A stretch of DNA of 64,000 nt from Sipunculus nudus (taxonomy: Eukaryota; Annelida; Sipuncula; Golfingiida; Sipunculidae), in the NCBI GenBank assembly GCA_026874595.1, contig JAPPUL010000066.1:29474-93473 (forward strand), in the 5' to 3' direction. The translations under genes and the position numbers were made by a program. The first letter of the stretch is position 1. Every line of letters begins with the position of its first letter. The notes under the pieces were generated by a model. It was not told the origin of the DNA, ran no database searches, and worked only from the letters and a program-made list of their open reading frames with translations. Positions 56,543 through 63,261 of this stretch are shown in pieces.

Positions 56543-58306
56543 TTAAGTTGTAGTGTTACCTTTAAAGGTAACGTTAGTTAAAGTTGGATTACTTTTCCAA
56601 TTATACATTCCTCTTCCATCATAATAAGCAGCTTTATTACTAGTAAAAGTAACATCAGTTAAAGTTGGACTACTCTTACAATTATATATTCCTCCTCCAT
56701 CTTCAGCTTTATTCTTAGTAAAGTTAACATTATTTAAAGTTGGACTACTATTATAATTAAACATTCCCCCTCCATTCTTATTAGCTGTATTATCTTTAAA
56801 AGTAACGTCCTTTAAAGTTGGACTACTCGTACCATTATACATACCGCATCCATCCTCTGCTTTATTATCTTTAAAGATAACATTAGTTAACGTTGGACTA
56901 CTCTTATGATTAGACATCCCGCCACCAGATTCAGCTTTATTCTTAGTAAAAATAACATCGGTTAAAGTTGGATTGCTATTACTAGTATTATACATCCCCC
57001 CACCCGTATTAGCTTTATTACTAGTAAAAGTAACATTATTTAAAGTTGGATTACTCTCATAATTATACATCCCCCCACCATACTTATTAGCTTTATTGTC
57101 TTTAAAAGTAACATCCTTTAAAGTTGGACTACTATCAAAATTATATATCCCCCCGCCATCCTTATTAGCTTTATTGCTAGTAAAAGTAACGTTATTTAAT
57201 ATTGGGATACTATAGTAATTACATATTCCTCCTCCATATTCAGCTTTATTCTTAGTAATAATAACATTATTTAAAGTTGGATTGCCATTATTAGAATTAT
57301 ATATTCCTCCTCCATATTCGGCTTTATTACTAGTAAAAGTAACACCCTTTAAAGTCGGACTACTATCAACATTACTCATTCCACCTCCATCCTCTGCTTT
57401 ATTATCTTTAAAAGTAACATCAGTTAAAGTTGGATTGCTACTAAAATTATACATACCGCCACCATTATTAGTAGCTTTATTATCTTTAAATATACAATCA
57501 GTTAAAGTTAGGTTACTCTTATTAGTATACATCCCGCCTCCAAAATTAGCTTTATTGTCTTTAAAAGTAACATTATTTAAAGTTGGACTGCTACCTTTAT
57601 TAAACATCCCGCCTCCTTCGGAAGTACCTGTATTATCTTTAAAAGTAACGTTATCTAAGCTCGGGCTGCTATTCCCATTATACATCCCGCCTCCATTTTT
57701 AGCTTTATTATCTTTAAATATAACATTAGCTAAAGTTGGATTACTATTATTCACATTAACCATCCCCCCTCCTGCGTAAGCTTTATTATTAGTAAAAATA
57801 ACGTTATTTAAAGTCGGGCTACTACTACTATTACGCATCCCGCCTCCCGCTTTATTATGTTCGCTATCATTCGCATTACCCTTAGTAATAGTAACATTTG
57901 TAAGCTTTGCGGTATTATTTAAGTTAGCAGCTTTAGGATGATAAAAAACATTGTATACATTGTCAGTATCAGCTGTAGTAACACCCTCTCCACTTAGAAT
58001 AGTTTTATCAGCTTCATCAGTATTCTCATCAAGCCTAACAAGGGTATAAGTACCACCCGTGCCCTTCTTATAACCACCTATAACCTCAACCCCATTCCTT
58101 AAGGCAAAGTGTTTAGCTCTATCATCAGTTCCACCGTTAGGATGACTTGTTGGCTTATAAGTACCAACTGCTACGTATACCCTTTGTTTAGTACTGTCTT
58201 TTGCCGCATCATTTATAGCAGCTTGAAGATCATTATATGCCGTTTCCCAAGATGTACCATCATTACTACCTGTTACATTTACATCTACATAAATTATTTG
58301 TTCCAT
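56543..58306 (-). CDS. Right-handed beta-helix protein 3 (about 17 coils)
   Basis: 587 residues, intact. N-terminal domain (VDVNVTGSNDGTSWETAYND, VAVGTYKPTSHPNGG) with a longer loop (KKGTGGTYTLVRLDENTDEA) than in the paralogues, then about 17 coils (SPTLNNVIFTNNKAY, GGGMYN). The start at 58306 (MEQIIYVDVN) is nine bases after AAGGAG; the decoy is at 58312. No signal peptide. Driven by a family B promoter of the variant subtype shared with the plus-strand unit at 59.1 kb. Confidence 0.85.
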   Translation of the reverse strand: MEQIIYVDVNVTGSNDGTSWETAYNDLQAAINDAAKDSTKQRVYVAVGTYKPTSHPNGGTDDRAKHFALRNGVEVIGGYKKGTGGTYTLVRLDENTDEADKTILSGEGVTTADTDNVYNVFYHPKAANLNNTAKLTNVTITKGNANDSEHNKAGGGMRNSSSSPTLNNVIFTNNKAYAGGGMVNVNNSNPTLANVIFKDNKAKNGGGMYNGNSSPSLDNVTFKDNTGTSEGGGMFNKGSSPTLNNVTFKDNKANFGGGMYTNKSNLTLTDCIFKDNKATNNGGGMYNFSSNPTLTDVTFKDNKAEDGGGMSNVDSSPTLKGVTFTSNKAEYGGGIYNSNNGNPTLNNVIITKNKAEYGGGICNYYSIPILNNVTFTSNKANKDGGGIYNFDSSPTLKDVTFKDNKANKYGGGMYNYESNPTLNNVTFTSNKANTGGGMYNTSNSNPTLTDVIFTKNKAESGGGMSNHKSSPTLTNVIFKDNKAEDGCGMYNGTSSPTLKDVTFKDNTANKNGGGMFNYNSSPTLNNVNFTKNKAEDGGGIYNCKSSPTLTDVTFTSNKAAYYDGRGMYNWKSNPTLTNVTFKGNTTT

Positions 58307-58339
58307 TCTCATAATCTCCTTTATATTTTTAATAAATCT

Positions 58340-58390
58340 ACCTACAATATAGTATATTTAACACTAAAAGTAAAGTAAAAACCCTTATTT
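58340..58390 (-). promoter_or_regulatory. Family B promoter/leader block, copy 5 (variant)
   Basis: TTTACT in place of TTGACT, then ACTATATTG; almost the mirror of the plus-strand copy at 59074-59125. Confidence 0.6.
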
Positions 58391-58449
58391 TTTAAATTAA
58401 AATATAGTTTTTCACTTTGCCCACTATTGGTAAACTAAAACACATATTA

Positions 58450-58617
58450 TTAACTAAACAACATGTTATAGATATCTATATCGTCGCTCTCTTCGATATC
58501 GTTATCAACAAGAAACTCGCTTTGTTCGTCGTCTAATAACTTTTTAATATCAAAATCTTCATACACTTCGTTAATATCTGTTAACGTTACTTCTTGTTGT
58601 TCTCTTAATTTAATCAT
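58450..58617 (-). CDS. Small acidic protein
   Basis: 55 residues, intact (MIKLREQQEVTLTDINEVYE to DIYNMLFS); rich in Asp and Glu. AAAGGAGAT precedes the ATG, with an out-of-frame decoy ATG. Last minus-strand gene before the strand switch. No family recognised. Confidence 0.6.
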   Translation of the reverse strand: MIKLREQQEVTLTDINEVYEDFDIKKLLDDEQSEFLVDNDIEESDDIDIYNMLFS

Positions 58618-58644
58618 AATCTCATATCTCCTTTAATTTTAAAG

Positions 58645-58700
58645 ATACTTACATTATACGTATATTAACTTAACAAGTCAAGTAAAAACACTTATTTTTT
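58645..58700 (-). promoter_or_regulatory. Family B promoter/leader block, copy 6 (divergent)
   Basis: Minus strand TTGACT with ACGTATAATG downstream; same GTGTTTTTAC flank, but the spacer differs from the other copies. Confidence 0.6.
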
Positions 58701-59073
58701 TAAAAAAAGTTGTATTTTAGTTAATTTACGAGTGAATATCGTTAAAATAGCCTTTTTTACGTACTTTTATCTATTTCTAGTGTCTTTATACCTAAAAGTC
58801 GTAAAGATGCGTTAAAATAGCCTTTTTTAAGGTCTGTATATGTTCTCATAGTATTATGTGGGCAGGTTCTGTTTCTATATAATGGGAATATAGAAAGTCA
58901 ACGTTATCAGTAGACAGATAGATAACGTTAACTTTCTTCTTGAGATTATGATTATTACAAATATAACATAAAAAACTAATTTTGTGTTAGCAAAAGCTAT
59001 ACTTTATATTTAGTTATAACAACTATAACACTCTTATTAACAATATTCACTAAAAAACTAACTAAAAATAAAA
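58701..59073. other. Divergent intergenic region with repeats and hairpin
   Basis: No gene. Holds two copies of GTTAAAATAGCCTTTTTTA (58741-58759 and 58811-58829), and a near-perfect 16-base inverted repeat at 58893-58936. It lies between the last leftward gene and the rightward unit at 59.1 kb, so it is a natural control region. Confidence 0.7.
58893..58936. promoter_or_regulatory. 16-bp inverted repeat, operator or terminator
   Basis: GAAAGTCAACGTTATC (58893-58908) pairs with GATAACGTTAACTTTC (58921-58936), 15 of 16 bases, 12-base loop. No clear T run; an operator for a dimeric regulator is plausible. Confidence 0.6.
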
Positions 59074-59125
59074 AATAAGTGTTTTTACTTTACTTTTAGT
59101 GTTAAATATACTATATTGTAAGTAG
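59074..59125 (+). promoter_or_regulatory. Family B promoter/leader block, copy 7, plus strand
   Basis: GTGTTTTTAC, TTTACT, then ACTATATTG on the plus strand with AAGGAGATTATGAGA below it; the mirror of copy 5 and the only family B copy on the plus strand. Confidence 0.65.
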
Positions 59126-59150
59126 ATTTTAATTTAAGGAGATTATGAGA

Positions 59151-59891
59151 ATGATTATATTAAACGATAAAAAGTGGAATGGGACAATTTATAGGAGAAG
59201 AGGAGAGACTGATAGTACAGTTTATTTAGATAATGAGCGTATATTGATTAACGAACAATTGCATTACGATATAGCAAACGTTATAATTAAGGTTTTTAAT
59301 AAGCAAACTTATCATATAGTTAAAGTTGATCGTGATTTATATAAATCTTATAAAGAAGCTGTTAACGATTTTGTAAAAGATAAAATATCGTTTCGAGTAT
59401 TAGTTAAAACTATGCATAATGAGTATAGTTCGTTAATTGAAATCGAAGAAGTTGAAGCTTATCAAGAACATCTAGCTTACAAACTTAAGTTATTACGTGC
59501 ACAAACTATAGAAGTAACGTTTGAAACAGATTCAATATTGAATTCTAACGAGATACGAGTGTTGATGAAAAATGAGTTTGAAACTTTGTTAAAAACAGAG
59601 GAAGAGACAAGGCAGTTTAATATAAGATTAAAAAAGACGTTAGAAGAGCAAGAAAAACTAAAGGAACGTCAACAACAAGAAGTTCTTTTAGCTTACGATT
59701 TAACAGCTATAATTATTTACGCTTCTAGAAAGAGTGACTTTTTAGCTAAGTTAGTAGACTTTTATAAAGAACATGATATCAAGAAAACTAAAAAAGAATT
59801 AGCGGCTTATTGGAAAGGGTTAGGCGAGTATGTAGTAAGTACTAGTGATATAATAACTAAAGAAGAGTTTGACAACAAAACAACAAATTAA
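59151..59891 (+). CDS. Protein with N-terminal WNG...YLD module and coiled coil
   Basis: 246 residues, intact. The start at 59151 (MIILNDKKWNGTIY) is preferred over 59145 by spacing to AAGGAG. Module: KKWNGTIYRRR, STVYLDNERILIN, as in the proteins at 45394-46328 and 50563-50956. Then a helical region and a Glu/Lys/Gln coiled coil (EEQEKLKERQQQEVLLAY). Function unknown. Confidence 0.7.
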   Translation: MIILNDKKWNGTIYRRRGETDSTVYLDNERILINEQLHYDIANVIIKVFNKQTYHIVKVDRDLYKSYKEAVNDFVKDKISFRVLVKTMHNEYSSLIEIEEVEAYQEHLAYKLKLLRAQTIEVTFETDSILNSNEIRVLMKNEFETLLKTEEETRQFNIRLKKTLEEQEKLKERQQQEVLLAYDLTAIIIYASRKSDFLAKLVDFYKEHDIKKTKKELAAYWKGLGEYVVSTSDIITKEEFDNKTTN

Positions 59892-59905
59892 AGGAGATTA
59901 TGAAA

Positions 59906-60370
59906 ATGGCAACTAGAATATATATAGCGTATAAAGATAAAAACAATAAAATTCAAGGCGTATATTGCCATTATGCTACTGATGAGGTTGAAACGTTATT
60001 GTTAGATTATTATAATAGTTATGATAAGATAAAAGATTTAGTCAGTTATGGCGATATGTATGTATTAGATAAAAACATAGGACATAAAATAAATACAACT
60101 CATTCCTATATACAAAACGAGCAACGTTTAAAAAATAAGCAATGTCTATTTTACACTCGTGATTTGAATACTAGATGCAACACTCAAGAATTTAGCACTA
60201 AGAATCAATTAACTAGATACATTAAAAATAAGCTAAATATATACACTGTATATCTATTTGAAAGCCGTAACTGGTTTATTTATGAGTACGAAGGCATTAA
60301 CCCAAACCTATATGAAAAAGATATGTGGACAAAAAATTTATTAAAAAATAAAAGAGAGGTAACAAAATGA
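59906..60370 (+). CDS. Unknown 154-residue protein
   Basis: Intact; AAAGGAGATTATGAAA precedes ATG 59906 (decoy in-frame ATG 59900). Tyr-rich (RIYIAYKDKNNKIQGVYCHY, LLDYYNSYDKIKDL). Overlaps the start of the next small gene. No family recognised. Confidence 0.65.
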   Translation: MATRIYIAYKDKNNKIQGVYCHYATDEVETLLLDYYNSYDKIKDLVSYGDMYVLDKNIGHKINTTHSYIQNEQRLKNKQCLFYTRDLNTRCNTQEFSTKNQLTRYIKNKLNIYTVYLFESRNWFIYEYEGINPNLYEKDMWTKNLLKNKREVTK

Positions 60371-60519
60371 AAAAGAAACAAAAAGTTACAAAAAGTTACA
60401 CGTTAGCAACCCAGAACCCGCATTCAAGCAACAATGACGGCGATACAGAAGAGGTTAGTAAAGCGTTTAACGTTATTATGCAAGTTAGACATATCGATAT
60501 TAGCGATAACAAAAAGTAG
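60367..60519 (+). CDS. Small 50-residue protein
   Basis: MKKKQKVTKSYTLATQNPHS to DISDNKK, intact, with AGAGAGGTAAC upstream; overlaps the stop of the preceding gene by four bases. Lys-rich start, Asn/Ser/Asp middle. No family recognised; the length and leader are reminiscent of small peptide precursors, without firm evidence. Confidence 0.55.
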   Translation: MKKKQKVTKSYTLATQNPHSSNNDGDTEEVSKAFNVIMQVRHIDISDNKK

Positions 60520-60541
60520 CAATAAAAAAAGGAGTACAAAA

Positions 60542-60811
60542 ATGTCAACAGACGAGATAAGATTAGTGGAGGGGGATAGGGGAGCTTTTCAAGATTTTTA
60601 CACACGGATTAAAGATGTTTTATTTGACGAACAATTCGAATACCCATCACGCAAATTTTTTGAAAATTGGAAAGATGATGACGATTGCATTGACCTAGAA
60701 AGAGACTTTTTTAGCGGCAAGGGATTCTATCGTTATATATGTATAGAAGATCCTGAGACAGGACAAGTTTGGGAGTTCAAAATTGAACATATCAAGAGCG
60801 ACCTACGCTAA
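60542..60811 (+). CDS. Small protein, paralogue A of a pair
   Basis: 89 residues. AAAAGGAGTAC sets the start at 60542. Its C terminus, GFYRYICIEDPETGQVWEF then KSDLR, aligns with GYYTYFYEKNEKGQTFNL then KSDPR of the next gene. Acidic centre (FENWKDDDDCIDLE). Function unknown. Confidence 0.65.
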   Translation: MSTDEIRLVEGDRGAFQDFYTRIKDVLFDEQFEYPSRKFFENWKDDDDCIDLERDFFSGKGFYRYICIEDPETGQVWEFKIEHIKSDLR

Positions 60812-60872
60812 CTTATTCAACACCCTTCTCAGTAAATATAGGTGAGGAGGGGAGTTAAAAAAAGGTACAAAA

Positions 60873-61160
60873 ATGACAAAAAAATATAAATACGTTGAAA
60901 TTTTGGGCGGGGATTGGGAGCTTGTGCAAAATAAAAAGGCGTTTAAAAAATGGATAAACGATAAATATGAAAACGAGCTAAAAGGTGTAAATATTTGCTT
61001 TTGGAATGCGTATAAATATATACCAACCGCTGTAAACCTGGAAGCGCTTACTACAGCGGTTTACAGGGGAAGCGGTTATTATACTTATTTCTATGAAAAA
61101 AATGAAAAAGGACAGACTTTTAATTTAGAGTTTGAGTATAGCAAGAGCGACCCACGTTAA
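60873..61160 (+). CDS. Small protein, paralogue B of a pair
   Basis: 95 residues, intact; GAGGAGGGG lies some distance upstream and AAAAGGT nearer. KKWINDKYENELKG parallels KFFENWKDDDD of the previous gene, and the C termini match (GQ, KSDxR). Last plus-strand gene of this unit. Confidence 0.65.
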   Translation: MTKKYKYVEILGGDWELVQNKKAFKKWINDKYENELKGVNICFWNAYKYIPTAVNLEALTTAVYRGSGYYTYFYEKNEKGQTFNLEFEYSKSDPR

Positions 61161-61217
61161 CTTAATTACGATAGGTTTAAATATATAGTTATATTAAAGC
61201 CATTCGATCACGAGAGT

Positions 61218-61241
61218 ATTTTTTAATTATAAAGTTTGTTA
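61218..61241. repeat. 24-bp direct repeat, left copy
   Basis: ATTTTTTAATTATAAAGTTT followed by GTTA; an identical copy is at 61638-61661. The pair flanks the 61239-61562 gene. Confidence 0.85.
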
Positions 61242-61562
61242 CTCAAAAGAAATAGTAAAGTCATCAGCAGTTGTGCCACCTTTTTTGAATATTACTACAA
61301 TGATTGAAAACTTTAAACTGCCCGCTGCAGGTAGTTTATCGTCATATTCTAGAATGTCGCCACAAAAACCTTCTCGCTTTAAAATGAGATTTATAAAAGA
61401 ATAAAAAATCTCACGTGTTGTCTCATCTCCATCCAAAAACTCTTTATTAGCCCTTATTCTTAAATCCTTCCAGCCTGGTTTTGATTTATAATCTCTTACA
61501 TACCAACCTATTTCACGCTCCTTTACTCTTAATTTACGTTCTTGGTCAATAGTAGTGTCCAT
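61239..61562 (-). CDS. Unknown 107-residue protein
   Basis: Intact; AGGAGGAAGAGG precedes the ATG. Basic, with W and G-rich turns (REIGWYVRDYKSKPGW, GGTTADDFTISFE). It lies alone between the plus-strand unit and the methyltransferase genes, flanked by a 24-base direct repeat. No family recognised. Confidence 0.65.
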   Translation of the reverse strand: MDTTIDQERKLRVKEREIGWYVRDYKSKPGWKDLRIRANKEFLDGDETTREIFYSFINLILKREGFCGDILEYDDKLPAAGSLKFSIIVVIFKKGGTTADDFTISFE

Positions 61563-61637
61563 ATACCTCTTCCTCCTTTTTATTATTTGTACTTCACTGT
61601 TACAGTATAATAAATATATTACCCAACAAAGTAAACA

Positions 61638-61661
61638 ATTTTTTAATTATAAAGTTTGTTA
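61638..61661. repeat. 24-bp direct repeat, right copy
   Basis: Identical to 61218-61241, same orientation, about 75 bases before the 61239-61562 gene on its upstream side. Confidence 0.85.
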
Positions 61662-61733
61662 AATACAATGTATTGTTTAATATATTTATTTCTATATAAG
61701 ACGAAGACTTATTAGGCTACTAGTTTAATTTGA

Positions 61734-63140
61734 CTAGTAAGTAATATTTTGTAAGAATTGATTTGACCATGAAGGCAATGATTTACTTATAATATCTTCT
61801 ACAGTTATAATGCTTAATTTGGGGATGGTATTTGTAAAAAGATGATTTTCCATTTTTATATTACCTTCTTTATCACAATGGGCTCTCATTCCACTAGTAA
61901 CATGTTTTTCAAAACAAATGAAGATACCCATATCAGCTTTTTGAGTATCTATAACGTTGGTAAATTCTCGTAGATTTTTTATATTACATCCCCCGCCTTT
62001 TATTTCCATAATGCATATCTTTTTTGAATTGCCATCATTAAAAGCGATATGTCCATCATAGCCGCCATCGCCTGTTTTCTTTGTAGAATGACCTTTAAAT
62101 ACATATTCTACTATCCATTTCTCAAATTCAAAATGCTTTTCTTTTGCAAGTTTTTGAGCCTGAGCAAGGTCAGCGGGAAAACCTATAACTACATAATTGG
62201 CCTTAATAGGTTTTAATCTTTTATCTTCAATAAGAGCTATTGCCAAATGGCTTATATCAATCCCCAGCCATTTACGTTTAAGCTTGTCGGCAACTGCAAT
62301 AGTAGTACCGCACCCACAGAAGAAATCAGCTACTAAATCTCCTTCTTTGCTACTTGCTTTAATAATACGCTCAAGTAATGCCTCTGGCTTTTGGGTGGGA
62401 TAGCCTAACCTCTCTTTTGCTTGGGAATTTATATAAGGAATATCCCATATATCTCTTGCATTAACAAGATTATATACTCCTTGATCGTCTTGAAAAAATT
62501 CTGCCTTCCCACTTCCGTAATTAATAATGCCAGGCTTTCTAGATTTACTTTTGGTATATGCCTTTTCTTTTTGCAAGTTAAATGTAAGTATATCGCTTTT
62601 AGTATAAAATAAAATTATATCGTGCTTCTTTGACCATTGCTTACTACTAGATCCGCCTGTTCTATAGCACCATACAATCTCATTCCTAAAATTATTATTC
62701 CCAAAGATTATATCGCATACTATTTTTAAATAATGGCTCATCGTTGGATCACAATGTAAATAAAAGCTACCTGTATCTTTAAGCACTTTATGCATATAAT
62801 AAATTCTAAGACTCATCATAGTAAGATAGCTCATTTGACTATCTGAGAATATTTCTCTATTGTTAATTAGAAATCTGTGCAATTTAAGACTCTCAAAGCC
62901 TTTCATCTCTTCAAGCTCTGCACCAAGTGATACATTACTCCATGTATCAACAAATGCCTCCTTTAAGACTGTTGCCTTATCTCCATTTTCCTTACTCTTT
63001 ATAAGATCTTCATACAGGATGTTATAATTTCTTTTTGAATTAAATGGTGGGTCAATATATATAAGATCAATAAAAGGATCACGAGTGCTTAGCTGCTTTA
63101 GAACTTTTAAATTGTCGCCATAATATAAAGTGTTTTCCAT
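61734..63140 (-). CDS. DNA methyltransferase fused to a probable PD-(D/E)xK nuclease
   Basis: 468 residues, intact. A type III Mod-like adenine methylase: YIDPPFNSKRNYN (motif IV), FYLHCDPTMSHYLK, EIVWCYRTGG, YPTQKPEALLERII and DFFCGCGTTIAVAD (motif I). Residues about 340-440 form a further domain: GDGGYDGHIAF then KICIMEIKGGG, the D...ExK pattern of Mrr-like endonucleases. This would make it a single-chain restriction-modification enzyme (type IIC/G-like), or a Mod with a DNA-binding nuclease remnant. Frame and codon quality are clean. Confidence 0.82.
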   Translation of the reverse strand: MENTLYYGDNLKVLKQLSTRDPFIDLIYIDPPFNSKRNYNILYEDLIKSKENGDKATVLKEAFVDTWSNVSLGAELEEMKGFESLKLHRFLINNREIFSDSQMSYLTMMSLRIYYMHKVLKDTGSFYLHCDPTMSHYLKIVCDIIFGNNNFRNEIVWCYRTGGSSSKQWSKKHDIILFYTKSDILTFNLQKEKAYTKSKSRKPGIINYGSGKAEFFQDDQGVYNLVNARDIWDIPYINSQAKERLGYPTQKPEALLERIIKASSKEGDLVADFFCGCGTTIAVADKLKRKWLGIDISHLAIALIEDKRLKPIKANYVVIGFPADLAQAQKLAKEKHFEFEKWIVEYVFKGHSTKKTGDGGYDGHIAFNDGNSKKICIMEIKGGGCNIKNLREFTNVIDTQKADMGIFICFEKHVTSGMRAHCDKEGNIKMENHLFTNTIPKLSIITVEDIISKSLPSWSNQFLQNITY

Positions 63141-63261
63141 ATACCCTAAACCTTAATTTAAATCGCTATTAAAGATATTAACTTATGTATTAGTATATAT
63201 AAACCCTCTAATTATTTTATCTAAATATATAGCTATATATTTAGATCTTTAAAGACCTGTC

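Noticed and set aside
57282-57779. Long plus-strand frame rich in Pro and Leu
   Set aside because: Exact antisense of beta-helix coils; repeats create it. No leader or start signal.
51600-58300. CRISPR array
   Set aside because: The regular repeats encode beta-helix coils; units are degenerate, contiguous and have no unique spacers.
60367-60519. Lantibiotic-like precursor peptide
   Set aside because: Small Lys-start peptide with Ser/Asn stretch, but no modification, transport or immunity genes nearby and too few Cys (none).
61021-61070. Inverted repeat CCGCTGTAAACC / GGTTTACAGCGG-like
   Set aside because: The two arms share only partial order and lie inside a coding gene; not convincing as a terminator.
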